A stretch of DNA of 53,839 nucleotides, taken from the NCBI GenBank assembly GCA_017561765.1, contig JAFZBM010000057.1:1-53839 (forward strand). The letters run 5' to 3'. Every line of letters starts with the position of its first letter. Positions within the stretch are counted from its first letter, which is position 1. The notes beneath the pieces are model-generated. The model searched no databases. It was given only the letters and a program-made list of their open reading frames with translations, and was not told the origin of the DNA. Positions 41,221 to 50,233 of the stretch are shown piece after piece. The position numbers were made by a program, and so were the translations under genes. The DNA is from Bacteroidales bacterium (lineage in GTDB: Bacteria > Bacteroidota > Bacteroidia > Bacteroidales > UBA932).

Positions 41221-43941
41221 ATGTTTGAAAACAAGAAAAGAGTATATCGCTTCGGCGGAAAGACCGCGGAAGGCGACGGTACTATGAGGGAACTCCTCGG
41301 AGGAAAAGGCGCCAATCTGGCGGAAATGAGCAAACTCGGAATGCCTGTGCCTGCAGGATTCACTATCACCACGGAATGCTGCGCAGAGTATTATGAACTC
41401 GGCGGCGGTTATACCGACCAGCTCAAGAAAGACGTGGCATCTGCGCTTGAGGCTACCGAAAAGCTGATGGGCAAGAAGTTCGGCGATCCCGAAGATCCCC
41501 TTCTGGTCAGCTGCCGCAGCGGCGCCCGCAGCTCCATGCCCGGTATGATGGACACCATCCTCAATATCGGCCTTTGCTCCGCCACCCTTCCCGGAATGAT
41601 CAAGAAGACCGGCAACCCCCGCTTCGTTTACGATGCATACCGCCGTCTCATCATGATGTATTCCGACGTGGTCATGGAGAAGGCCGAGGGTATCGAACCC
41701 GAGGACGGACAGGGCATTCGCCAGCAGCTCGACCGCATGATGGAAGAGCTCAAGGAGGCACGCGGCTACAAATCCGACACCGAAATCTCCGCAGAAGAGC
41801 TCAAGACCCTCTGCGAAAAGTTCAAGGTAAAGGTCAAGGAAGTTCTTGGCGTTGAATTCCCCGACACCGCCCAGGCCCAGCTCTGGGGCTCCATCGGCGG
41901 CGTGTTCAAGTCATGGAACGGCAAGAGGGCCATCGCCTACCGCCGCATCGAGAAGATTCCCGATGACTGGGGCACAGCAGTGAACGTACAGTCGATGGTA
42001 TTCGGCAACATGGGCGAGACTTCCGCCACCGGCGTTGCATTCTCCCGTAACCCTGCCACCGGCGACAACAAGTTCTACGGTGAATGGCTCATCAACGCCC
42101 AGGGCGAGGATGTCGTGGCGGGTATCCGCACCCCCAACCCTTTGAACGAGGCCACCAAGACCGAGCAGAACAAGCATCTGCAGTCGCTCGAGACCGCGAT
42201 GCCCGAGGTGTACGCCGAACTCGACGCCATCCGCAAGCGCCTGGAAGATCACTTCCATGACATGCAGGATATAGAATTCACCATCCAGGAAGGTCACCTC
42301 TGGATGCTTCAGTGCCGCATCGGCAAGCGTACCGGCATCGCCGCCCTCCAGATGGCGATGGACATGCTTTCCGAGGGCATGATTGATGAGAAAGAGGCCG
42401 TGATGAGGGTGTCTCCCGCCCAGCTCGACGAGATTCTTCACCCCATCCTCGATCCCGCATCCGAGAAGAAGGCCGAGGTTATCGCCAAGGGCCTTCCCGC
42501 TTCTCCGGGCGGCGCAGTGGGCACCATAGTGTTCACTTCAGAGGCTGCCATGGAAGCAGCCGCTGCCGGCAGGAAGGTAATCCTCATCCGTGAAGAGACT
42601 TCTCCCGAGGACATCGAGGGCATGCGCGCATCGGCCGGTATTCTCACCACCCGCGGAGGCATGACTTCCCACGCCGCTCTCGTGGCCCGCGGCTGGGGCA
42701 AGTGCTGCATCGTCGGATGCGAATCCATGAAGATCAACCTCGCCGCCCGCAGCGTCAGCTTCGGCGACCGTACCTTCCACGAGGGTGACTGGTTCTCTCT
42801 CAACGGCTCCAAGGGCTATGTTTACGCTACCAAGCTCGATACCATGGACGCCAGTGAGAATCCGCTGTTCATCCGCTTCATGGAAATAGTCGACAAATTC
42901 CGCCGTCTGGGCATACGTACCAATGCCGATACTCCCGAAGATGCCGCCCGCGCCCTTGCTTTCGGCGCCGAGGGAATAGGCCTCTTCCGTATCGAGCACA
43001 TGTTCTACGGCAAGAATTCCGAGACCCCTCTTGCAAAGCTCCGCAAGATGATCCTGAGCGACACCGACGCCGAGCGCAAGGCCGCCCTTGACGAGCTGGA
43101 GCCGTTCATGAAGGCTTCCGTCAAGAGCACCCTCAAGATAATGGACGGCAAGCCTGTTGTCTTCCGTCTGCTCGACCCGCCTCTCCACGAGTTCGTTCCC
43201 AAGGGAATCGATAAGGAGAAAGAACTGGCCGACGAACTCGGTATCACCGTCTCTGACGTGGAGAAGCGCGGCGAGAACCTGCACGAGGTCAATCCTATGA
43301 TGGGCCACCGCGGGGTACGTCTGCATGTGACCTATCCTCTCATCGCCGAGACCCAGTACAGGGCCATTTTCACCGCCGAGGCTGAACTCCAGAAAGAAGG
43401 TTTCAACCCTCTGCCTGAAATCATGATCCCCGTGACCATTTCCGAGCGCGAACTCCGCTTCCAGAAAGCGATTTGCGTGAAGATCAAGGCGGAAGTCGAG
43501 GCAGCCACCGGCGAGTCCCTGGACTTCAAGTTCGGCACCATGATAGAGATTCCGCGTGCAGCCCTTACCGCAGACCGCATGGCCCGCACCGCCGAATTCT
43601 TCAGCTTCGGTACCAATGACCTTACCCAGATGACCCTCGGCTTCAGCCGTGACGATGTGGGCACCTTCATGGGCGATTATCTTGGCAACAAGATTCTCGA
43701 CGCCGATCCGTTCCAGACCATCGATGTCAAGGCTGTCGGCAAACTCGTCGAGCTCGGCATCCAGGGTGGCCGCAGCAAGCGTCCCGACCTCAAGTGCGGC
43801 GTTTGCGGCGAGCACGGCGGCGATCCCGATTCGGTCCATTTCTTCAACCGCATCGGCGTAGATTATGTCAGCTGCTCTCCTTTCCGCGTGCCTATCGCCC
43901 GCCTCGCTGCGGCCCAGGCAGCCATCAAGCAGAGCGCTTAA
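41221..43941 (+). CDS. ppdK: Pyruvate, phosphate dikinase
   Basis: A 906-residue cytoplasmic enzyme interconverting pyruvate, ATP and Pi with phosphoenolpyruvate, AMP and PPi. The N-terminal ATP-grasp domain begins GGKGANLAEMSKLGMPVPAG. The swivelling domain has the phosphohistidine in TRGGMTSHAALVARG, and the C-terminal PEP/pyruvate domain ends with VCGEHGGD. Length and motifs are canonical. In anaerobic Bacteroidales it serves PPi-linked glycolysis or gluconeogenesis. The gene is monocistronic by layout: own promoter and a strong terminator. Its antisense strand is open over long stretches, consistent with biased codons in a highly expressed gene. Confidence 0.97.
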   Translation: MFENKKRVYRFGGKTAEGDGTMRELLGGKGANLAEMSKLGMPVPAGFTITTECCAEYYELGGGYTDQLKKDVASALEATEKLMGKKFGDPEDPLLVSCRSGARSSMPGMMDTILNIGLCSATLPGMIKKTGNPRFVYDAYRRLIMMYSDVVMEKAEGIEPEDGQGIRQQLDRMMEELKEARGYKSDTEISAEELKTLCEKFKVKVKEVLGVEFPDTAQAQLWGSIGGVFKSWNGKRAIAYRRIEKIPDDWGTAVNVQSMVFGNMGETSATGVAFSRNPATGDNKFYGEWLINAQGEDVVAGIRTPNPLNEATKTEQNKHLQSLETAMPEVYAELDAIRKRLEDHFHDMQDIEFTIQEGHLWMLQCRIGKRTGIAALQMAMDMLSEGMIDEKEAVMRVSPAQLDEILHPILDPASEKKAEVIAKGLPASPGGAVGTIVFTSEAAMEAAAAGRKVILIREETSPEDIEGMRASAGILTTRGGMTSHAALVARGWGKCCIVGCESMKINLAARSVSFGDRTFHEGDWFSLNGSKGYVYATKLDTMDASENPLFIRFMEIVDKFRRLGIRTNADTPEDAARALAFGAEGIGLFRIEHMFYGKNSETPLAKLRKMILSDTDAERKAALDELEPFMKASVKSTLKIMDGKPVVFRLLDPPLHEFVPKGIDKEKELADELGITVSDVEKRGENLHEVNPMMGHRGVRLHVTYPLIAETQYRAIFTAEAELQKEGFNPLPEIMIPVTISERELRFQKAICVKIKAEVEAATGESLDFKFGTMIEIPRAALTADRMARTAEFFSFGTNDLTQMTLGFSRDDVGTFMGDYLGNKILDADPFQTIDVKAVGKLVELGIQGGRSKRPDLKCGVCGEHGGDPDSVHFFNRIGVDYVSCSPFRVPIARLAAAQAAIKQSA

Positions 43942-43963
43942 TTCAATGATATTAGTTCCCGAT

Positions 43964-43995
43964 CCGCGCCGGAGTTTTGCTCTGGCGCGGTTTTT
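43964..43995 (+). terminator. Rho-independent terminator after ppdK
   Basis: An 11-base stem (43964-43974 with 43980-43990, one G-T wobble) around the loop TTTTG is followed by TTTTT at 43991-43995. It starts 22 bases after the ppdK stop. The next gene begins only 17 bases after the T-run, so its promoter must overlap the terminator or it relies on read-through. Confidence 0.85.
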
Positions 43996-44012
43996 GGGAA
44001 AAAGAGAGCGGA

Positions 44013-44405
44013 ATGAAACGATTTTTGACCATATTGATCCTGGCTTTTGCGGCCGTGCTTATCGCCACGGCCTCCGTCTTTGCGCAGCGCAAGTCGGACG
44101 AGCCTTTGATTGACTTTCAGCACCGCTACATGGACATGCATCTCAACATGAGGCTGTCCAAACTTAAGACTTTCAATAAACTGCTCCCCAACAGCCTGCG
44201 CCGTGAGATAGGCGACGAGTACTATCCCGCCATCAGAAAGCAGCTGAAGACCTCCGATAAAGCTTCGTTCAAGGAAGGCGAGGCCGAAGTTGAGCGATAC
44301 CCCGACGGCAAGGTCAAACTGAAGCTGATTTTCCCTAATTTCATCATGACTATCAGCAACGTGACCTGGGAGCAGATGGACCAGATCTTTTCGGAGTATT
44401 TCTAA
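44013..44405 (+). CDS. Small exported protein of unknown function
   Basis: A 130-residue protein with a signal peptide (MKRFLTILILAFAAVLIATA, cleavage near FAQ). The mature part is charged and mostly helical, with a short beta section near the end (KVKLKLIFPNFIMTISNV). No family recognised. I chose the ATG at 44013, which is preceded by AAGAGAGCGGA and begins the signal peptide; an upstream in-frame ATG lies within the terminator. It is followed after seven bases by the endonuclease/phosphatase lipoprotein gene, so the two are probably co-expressed. Confidence 0.7.
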   Translation: MKRFLTILILAFAAVLIATASVFAQRKSDEPLIDFQHRYMDMHLNMRLSKLKTFNKLLPNSLRREIGDEYYPAIRKQLKTSDKASFKEGEAEVERYPDGKVKLKLIFPNFIMTISNVTWEQMDQIFSEYF

Positions 44406-44412
44406 TTCTTGA

Positions 44413-45381
44413 ATGAAAAAACTATTCGCTGTTCTAGTCCTGGCGTCTTTCTTCCTCGCCCCTTCATGTACGCCCGCACCTCAGCCTGACAACGGTCAGG
44501 AACAGGAAGAACCCGACGTTCCCGTTACTCCCGACACTCCCGATACACCCCCGGAAACGCCTGAAACGCCCGATACGCCGGATCAGACCCCGGTGAGTTT
44601 CCGCCTGATGTCTTTCAATATCCTGCAGGCCACGTCCGAAACCGAGGGCCACGAATGGTCAAAAGTGCGCAAAACAGCCTGTCTCAAGATGTTCCGCGAC
44701 ATTAAGCCGGATATCGTATGCATACAGGAAGCGCGCAAGACTCAATGTTCCGACCTTGAGGCACCGCTTCCCCAGTACAAACAGGTCAAGTATCCGAAAG
44801 ACGGCATCGAGTCCAACGGAGGGCAGCGCAACCTGATTTTGTACGACAACTCCAAATTCAAGTTGCTGGAATGGGATAAATACTGGTTCAGCGTTGATGG
44901 AACTCCATCCGGCGACCGCTGGGGCGATGCGGCCACCACTCAGAAGATGACCATATTCATAAAGTTCGAGCACAAGGCTACCGGTCGCGTATTCTGGGTT
45001 TACGATACCCATTTCTTTGCAAAGTGCAATCTTGAAACTTCCCGTCCCCATTGCGTGGAGATGAGCCTCGCGAGCATCAAGAAACAGGCGGGAGATGACG
45101 GAACGGTGTTTTTCTGCGGCGACCTGAATATGGAACCCTCCAATTCCGTGCTCAAGCCCATGTTCGATTATATGCAACATGCGGCCACCGACGCCGAAGT
45201 GTCGGACGGCGTGAATGCAGTTACCTACAACGGCTTCCGCGAGACCAACCAGAAGGTGCTGGACCACATCTTCTACCGCAATGCCAAGGCTCATACCTAC
45301 AAGGTCGTGAACAGCCAGACCGCCTATGGAACCAACTGGATTTCCGACCACTATCCGATTTACGCAGACGTTGAATTCTAA
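44413..45381 (+). CDS. Lipoprotein of the endonuclease/exonuclease/phosphatase family
   Basis: A 322-residue protein with a lipobox (LAPSC, Cys19), then a proline-rich linker of PDTP/PETP units (residues ~30-60). The EEP catalytic domain follows, with its active-site residues present: Asn in SFNIL, Glu in IQEAR, the pair in DTHF, GDLNMEPSN and the terminal SDHYPI. Such proteins act on phosphodiesters outside the cytoplasm, for example sugar-phosphate, lipid or nucleic-acid bonds; the substrate here is unknown. The linker suggests surface or periplasmic display. A polyol-type MFS gene follows after five bases, hinting that a released sugar alcohol is imported. Confidence 0.88.
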   Translation: MKKLFAVLVLASFFLAPSCTPAPQPDNGQEQEEPDVPVTPDTPDTPPETPETPDTPDQTPVSFRLMSFNILQATSETEGHEWSKVRKTACLKMFRDIKPDIVCIQEARKTQCSDLEAPLPQYKQVKYPKDGIESNGGQRNLILYDNSKFKLLEWDKYWFSVDGTPSGDRWGDAATTQKMTIFIKFEHKATGRVFWVYDTHFFAKCNLETSRPHCVEMSLASIKKQAGDDGTVFFCGDLNMEPSNSVLKPMFDYMQHAATDAEVSDGVNAVTYNGFRETNQKVLDHIFYRNAKAHTYKVVNSQTAYGTNWISDHYPIYADVEF

Positions 45382-45386
45382 TCTCT

Positions 45387-46607
45387 ATGACTGACTTTTT
45401 CAAGCGTACCGGACTCCCTCGCGGGCTGTTCTGGGGCTTTCTTGGTGTGCTCATATTCATGATGGGCGACGGTGTAGAGCAGACCTGGCTCAGCAAGTAC
45501 ATCACCGACCAGGGATTCAATTCTGCAGACCTATTTGCCGTTTACGGTGTCACCGTGGCCATCTCGTCCTGGCTCTCGGGCGTCATCGCCGAGACCTTCG
45601 GTGTCAAGCGCACGATGCTCGCGGGATTCCTGCTGTATGCGCTGGGCGTAGCAGGATTCGCCGGAATAGGAATGACGCAGATGAATTTCCCCGTCCTGCT
45701 GGCAACCTACGCCGTGAAGGGACTCGGCTACCCGCTGTTCGCCTACACTTTCATGGTCTGGATAACATACAGGGTCGAGCAGGATACCCTGAGTTCGGCC
45801 CAGGGCTGGTTCTGGTTCGTGTTCACCGGTGGCTTGAACGTGCTGGGCGCCTACTGGGGCATATTCGCATACACTCACCTGGGCGTGCAGGCCACGCTCT
45901 GGTCGGCCATAGTTTTCGCCGTCATCGGCGCAGTCTTCGCCCTGTGGGTAAACCATTCTCCGTCGGACAATAAATTCGCGGCCGCAGATGCGCAGGAGGG
46001 GGGAAGCCGCATAAAAGCCCTGTTCAAGGGCCTCTCCATACTTGGCCGCGAGCCCAAAGTGCTGATGGGCGGCATAGTGCGCATCATCAACACAGCTTCG
46101 CAGTTCGCCTTCATAGTGTTCCTGCCTCTGTATATGTTCGAATACGGTCTCAGCGAGACGCAGTGGGCGTCGATCTGGGCCATTATATTCCTATTTAATA
46201 TAATATTTAATCTTGTGTTCGGCATAGTGGGCGACAAGATCGGGTGGAACAAGACAATCACGTGGTTCGGCTGTATCGGCTGCGCCGTGACAGTGTTGTT
46301 GTTCTATTACTCGCCGCAGATAATCAACCAGTACTGGTTCATTCTCCTCTGCGGCTCGCTGTGGTGTATCTGCCTTGCCGGATTCGTCCCGCTGTCGGCC
46401 CTGGTGCCTTCCCTGGTGCAGTCTGACAAGGGTGCCGCCGTGTCGGTGCTCAACCTCGGGGCGGGAGCGGCCGCATTCGTGGGGCCGCTTCTGGTACGGC
46501 TGCTCGAAAAGCCCGTCGGATACGGAGGAATTGCCTGGACTTTGGCCGGATTATATCTCGTAAGTGCCACTCTGATGCGCTTAATTGGGGATAAATGCGA
46601 AAAATAA
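45387..46607 (+). CDS. MFS transporter of the RbtT/DalT/CsbX polyol-permease type
   Basis: A 406-residue inner-membrane protein with about twelve hydrophobic helices. The N-terminal block FWGFLGVLIFMMGDG, then LSKYITDQGF, closely resembles the ribitol and arabitol transporters RbtT and DalT, where the counterpart reads FWGYVAIAIFMTGDG and LSKYMTDLGF. A polyol or a related sugar alcohol is the likely cargo, but substrates in this subfamily vary. It is the last gene of the small group that starts at 44013. No catabolic gene for a polyol is in the window. Confidence 0.88.
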   Translation: MTDFFKRTGLPRGLFWGFLGVLIFMMGDGVEQTWLSKYITDQGFNSADLFAVYGVTVAISSWLSGVIAETFGVKRTMLAGFLLYALGVAGFAGIGMTQMNFPVLLATYAVKGLGYPLFAYTFMVWITYRVEQDTLSSAQGWFWFVFTGGLNVLGAYWGIFAYTHLGVQATLWSAIVFAVIGAVFALWVNHSPSDNKFAAADAQEGGSRIKALFKGLSILGREPKVLMGGIVRIINTASQFAFIVFLPLYMFEYGLSETQWASIWAIIFLFNIIFNLVFGIVGDKIGWNKTITWFGCIGCAVTVLLFYYSPQIINQYWFILLCGSLWCICLAGFVPLSALVPSLVQSDKGAAVSVLNLGAGAAAFVGPLLVRLLEKPVGYGGIAWTLAGLYLVSATLMRLIGDKCEK

Positions 46608-46618
46608 AGTGAAAAAAG

Positions 46619-46649
46619 TTGCATAAGAAAAATATTCTATATAAATTTG
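46619..46649 (+). promoter_or_regulatory. Consensus promoter of the DUF4988 lipoprotein gene
   Basis: TTG at 46619-46621 and TAAATTTG at 46642-46649 are 20 bases apart, an ideal Bacteroidetes -33/-7 pair. The predicted transcript start is near 46653, giving an unusually long leader of about 120 bases. Confidence 0.7.
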
Positions 46650-46664
46650 CGCGTTAATATGTTC

Positions 46665-46700
46665 CGTGGACCAGAGGGTATTATGCCCGATTGGTCCGTG
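46665..46700 (+). promoter_or_regulatory. Structured 5' leader hairpin ahead of the DUF4988 gene
   Basis: In the leader, CGTGGACCA (46665-46673) pairs with TGGTCCGTG (46692-46700), with two G-T wobbles. A nested GGGT/GCCC stem sits around ATTAT. No T-run follows. It starts about a dozen bases after the predicted transcript start and ends ~73 bases before the ATG. It could stabilise the mRNA or act as a regulatory element; no riboswitch class is recognised. Confidence 0.5.
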
Positions 46701-46773
46701 AAATATACAGGCAAGGTTACTAAACCCTAGAACAAAATAAATTTTTATAATTAACTTTTTAAACATTTAATGT

Positions 46774-49700
46774 ATGAAAAAAATCTTTAGATTCGCAATT
46801 GTGTGCGCCGTCGCAGGTGCTGCACTTTTGACTGGATGTACCAAAGATTTCACCTCCGACATTGATAAGCTGAAGGAGGACGTCTCCAATCTTGACAAAA
46901 AGATTGACGAGAAGTTCGGTGATCTTCAGGATCAGATCAAGGCAGGTGCTCTCATTACCGATGTTCAGAAGGTCGCCGAAGGCATCAAGATCACTCTGAG
47001 CAATGGTAAGTCTTATCTTGTCGAGAACGGCGCAGCCGGCAAGGATGCTACCGTTTGGACCATCGGTGCCGACGGTTTCTGGTATCAGGATGGCAAGAAG
47101 ACCGACAAGAAGGCTGTTGGTACCGACGCTCCCGTCTGGACCATCGGCGCTGACGGTTACTGGTATCAGGACGGCAAGAAGACCGACAAGAAGGCCACTG
47201 GCGCTGACGCTCCCGTTTGGACCATCGGTGCTGACGGTTACTGGTACAAGGACGGCGTCAAGCAGGATCAGAAAGCTGTTGGCGAGCCTGGCGAGAAAGG
47301 CGACACCGGCAACTACTGGAAACCCGACGTGGAAAACAACAAGTGGGTTGAGTACGACTCCAAGAACGTTGCCACCGGCAACGAGATGACTCCTCTCTTC
47401 GCAGAGGGTGGTGCCGTTACCGCAGTTTGGGACAAGGACAAGGGAGTTCTCGAACTCGCCAATGTCAAGGACATCGAAGGCCCTGTCAAGATTGACCTCA
47501 ACACCTATCTCAAGAGCCTGGCATTTGTTCCCGCCCGTATTTTCGACGGTCTCGGACTTATCACTGTCTATCAGGCCAACTACTCCGACGTAGCAATCGG
47601 CAAGGACTTCCCGTTCCTTACCCCCGCTACCGAGAAGACGCCTGGCAAGTTCCTTGCCACCGCTCCTATCGAGGTTACCTATCGTTTCAACCCTCAGAAT
47701 GTTGATCCTGCCAAGTATGACTTCAGCTTCATCAACCGCAAAGTCTACACCAAGGCAACTGCTGACAACAACGATCTCGTAACTATCCTCAACGAGAACA
47801 GCCAGCCTGTCAAGTCCAACGGCCTGTTTGATTTCACCATCAAGCTCAACAAGGATGTCGAGCCCGCAGATCATGCAAAGGACAATGACATCGTAGCCCT
47901 CAAGGCTGTCGCCAAGGACGCAAGCCTCGTCGCTGAAGGATTCGAGAACATCGTTTCCGACTACTCCTACATCGAAAAGGATGTCAACTACGGCTATCAT
48001 ATCATCCACAAGGATGGTTACAAGGCTAGCGATCCCAAGTACTATCGTTGGGAGGCCTATGTTGAGATCGGTGATCCTACCGACTACAACGCCGGCGCCG
48101 GTATCACTACTCCGGCTCCTGGAACTGGCACCAACCCTGCTTCCATCGCTCTCCCTTATGACGGCAGCATCGACCTCCTCGACTATGTCGAGACCTATGC
48201 CGACCAGAAGAAGGATCTTGCCTCTACCCTTGGCATCACTCCTGAGTACAGCTTCCAGTTCGCTGGTAAGAAGGACGGTGGCACCAACGTGCTCATCGGT
48301 ACCAACCCCGACAGCGTTCCTTATCTTGCTGCCGACGTTGACAAGACCAACCAGAACAAGTTCCTCAAGTTCGACGCTGACGGTCACACCATCCGTGTCA
48401 ATGACGCTTTCGTGAGCTTGCTCTCTCCTGCTATCGGCCGTACTCCTCTCATCTATGTCCGTTCTTCCTATGACGGCAAGCCTCTCGCAGAGTGCCTTAT
48501 CAAGATTGAGATTACCACCGAGCCTGCTGGCGACGAGCCTGTGAAGGGATGGGATATCTTCATCTGGCATGACGCCACCTTCAAGTTCGACAAGCTCACC
48601 GCTACCGCCACCTACACTGGCGAAGAGGGAACTGTTACCGCTCCTCGTATCCCCGTCGGTCCTAACCCTAACAAGGATCTGAACGTTACTTGGGATGAGG
48701 TTAACCCTTGGGTCCTCAATGACGTTGATGTCAACATGTCCTACGAGGACTTCGGCGTGAAGTATGATCTTAGCAATCCTAAGCTCATCCTTGCTCAGGA
48801 CAGCGCGGATCCCACGAAGGGTGTTGAACCTACCGATCTTCCTGAGAAGGCAAAGGCTGTGCTCGTCGATCCGGGTGACATCAATACCTACTATTCCAAG
48901 GCAACCGGTCTGACTCTTACCAGCCAGAGCCCCAGCAACTGGAAGCAGAGCACCAACATCGTTGACCTCAAGATCGACAACACCTTCGAGGCTCTCAACG
49001 ATTACACTGTACACAATGTCTATGTGCTCTATCCTGCAAAGGACAACACCAAGAACATTGACGTGATTGTCAAGTTCAGCTTCACCATCAAGCCTCACGA
49101 GCACGACTTCACCATCCTGAAGAAGTACAACGACAAGACCTACTGGATCCTCAACCCGGACTACATCCAGGGCACCCAGGATCTCCTCATTGAGCCGAAA
49201 CCTGCAGCCGATGCATACTATGGCACAGAGCCTTACGTTACTTACGGTGCTGTCAAGGTCAAGGGTCTCGAGACCGACCTCAGGTCTGCATTCGTCGAGC
49301 ACTTCAAGGAGTACGCAAAGTGCTGGCAGTCTGCAAATGAGAAGTCTGACTACACTCTGAAGATCGTCAACTACAAGAATGATATTGTTGATATCGTGGA
49401 AGGTGGTACTACCACTAACACTGGTGTTGATGCTGACGGCTACGCATATGTGACCATCCACGGCGCCGACCTTATCAAGATGGGTAAGGGTGAGGCAACT
49501 AGCCCTGACATCCTCGTGAAGAAGCCCGCCGGTCTGAATGTCGGCCAGGATATCCTCGTCGAGGTTAAGGAGCAGTGCACCGATATTACTGACGGTCCTT
49601 CGGTCTTCGGTTACTATTATGTCCTCTTCGAGGCTATCAAGCCTACCATCAAGTTCAACGAGGTTAAACTCGGCGACTTCAAGGATCAGAATGACTACGC

Positions 49701-50154
49701 TTATGTCACCGAAATCGTCAAGGGTGTCTACGAGAGCGACGCTGCCGATGCAGTTGCACTCTTCGAGTGGGATGCTACCGCCGGTGCATGGAAACTCGGT
49801 CCTTCCGCTGGTACCTATGGTATCAAAGATGCAAGCAAGATCAGCTTCAAGATCAACAAGCTCATCTACGGCAAGAACGAAAAGGATACCGAAGATTCCT
49901 TCAAGGGCCGTCTGACCGCATTCGAGAAGGACGATCCTCTTACTCCTTGGCCTACTACCGGTAAGGCTTCCGATGCAGGTATCGACTGGAGGAATGATGG
50001 TACCAACCTTGAGCAGGATAAGGTCGCAGGCTTCGAACTCGAGGTCTTCTACGATACCGAATCTCTGACCAAGGGCGAAGGTGAGGTAACAGTCATGAAG
50101 ACTGGCTCCAAGGCTCACCCGAACCACCACGATGATGATACTATCTGGGAATAA
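46774..50154 (+). CDS. Large DUF4988-type surface lipoprotein with 27-residue repeats
   Basis: A 1126-residue lipoprotein. The signal peptide ends in LLTGC (Cys22). A coiled coil follows (residues ~25-55, DIDKLKEDVSNLDKKIDEKF), then the DUF4988 start (IKAGALITDVQ...IKITLSNGKSYLVENG). Three 27-residue repeats of the pattern VWTIGADGYWYQDGKKTDKK span residues 92-172, followed by a short GEPGEKGDTG stretch. The remaining ~950 residues are beta-rich with no domain I can name. Codon use is extremely biased: the aligned antisense frame is open throughout, so the gene has no TTA, CTA or TCA codon. With its strong promoter, long leader and strong terminator, it is probably a very abundant surface protein. 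Confidence 0.85.
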   Translation: MKKIFRFAIVCAVAGAALLTGCTKDFTSDIDKLKEDVSNLDKKIDEKFGDLQDQIKAGALITDVQKVAEGIKITLSNGKSYLVENGAAGKDATVWTIGADGFWYQDGKKTDKKAVGTDAPVWTIGADGYWYQDGKKTDKKATGADAPVWTIGADGYWYKDGVKQDQKAVGEPGEKGDTGNYWKPDVENNKWVEYDSKNVATGNEMTPLFAEGGAVTAVWDKDKGVLELANVKDIEGPVKIDLNTYLKSLAFVPARIFDGLGLITVYQANYSDVAIGKDFPFLTPATEKTPGKFLATAPIEVTYRFNPQNVDPAKYDFSFINRKVYTKATADNNDLVTILNENSQPVKSNGLFDFTIKLNKDVEPADHAKDNDIVALKAVAKDASLVAEGFENIVSDYSYIEKDVNYGYHIIHKDGYKASDPKYYRWEAYVEIGDPTDYNAGAGITTPAPGTGTNPASIALPYDGSIDLLDYVETYADQKKDLASTLGITPEYSFQFAGKKDGGTNVLIGTNPDSVPYLAADVDKTNQNKFLKFDADGHTIRVNDAFVSLLSPAIGRTPLIYVRSSYDGKPLAECLIKIEITTEPAGDEPVKGWDIFIWHDATFKFDKLTATATYTGEEGTVTAPRIPVGPNPNKDLNVTWDEVNPWVLNDVDVNMSYEDFGVKYDLSNPKLILAQDSADPTKGVEPTDLPEKAKAVLVDPGDINTYYSKATGLTLTSQSPSNWKQSTNIVDLKIDNTFEALNDYTVHNVYVLYPAKDNTKNIDVIVKFSFTIKPHEHDFTILKKYNDKTYWILNPDYIQGTQDLLIEPKPAADAYYGTEPYVTYGAVKVKGLETDLRSAFVEHFKEYAKCWQSANEKSDYTLKIVNYKNDIVDIVEGGTTTNTGVDADGYAYVTIHGADLIKMGKGEATSPDILVKKPAGLNVGQDILVEVKEQCTDITDGPSVFGYYYVLFEAIKPTIKFNEVKLGDFKDQNDYAYVTEIVKGVYESDAADAVALFEWDATAGAWKLGPSAGTYGIKDASKISFKINKLIYGKNEKDTEDSFKGRLTAFEKDDPLTPWPTTGKASDAGIDWRNDGTNLEQDKVAGFELEVFYDTESLTKGEGEVTVMKTGSKAHPNHHDDDTIWE
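47047..47289 (+). repeat. Three tandem 81-base coding repeats
   Basis: Units at 47047-47127, 47128-47208 and 47209-47289 each encode A-[TP]-VWTIGADG[FY]WY and a charged tail. The first two are nearly identical; the third diverges after WY. They lie just behind the coiled coil of the DUF4988 lipoprotein. Confidence 0.92.
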
Positions 50155-50172
50155 TTCCTGATTACTCTTGAT

Positions 50173-50208
50173 AATGGGGAGAGAGCTCATACTCTCTCCC
50201 CATTTTTC
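50173..50208 (+). terminator. Rho-independent terminator after the DUF4988 gene
   Basis: A perfect 12-base stem, ATGGGGAGAGAG (50174-50185) with CTCTCTCCCCAT (50192-50203), and the loop CTCATA, run directly into TTTTTC; one A-T pair can extend the stem. It begins about 20 bases after the stop. The next lipoprotein gene starts 26 bases later without a visible -7 box, so it may depend on partial read-through. Confidence 0.92.
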
Positions 50209-50233
50209 TTATAATTAAAGGTTTAAACAATTT

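Noticed and set aside
39552..43839. Long minus-strand open frames opposite phoH and ppdK
   Set aside because: They mirror strongly conserved plus-strand genes and arise from biased codon use. They show no recognisable protein motifs.
46759..50190. A 1143-codon open frame on the minus strand opposite the DUF4988 gene
   Set aside because: Its codons are exactly aligned with the plus-strand gene, and it is open only because TTA, CTA and TCA are unused there. The predicted protein is a featureless Val/Leu/Asp-rich chain without motifs, while the plus strand has a signal peptide, repeats, promoter and terminator.
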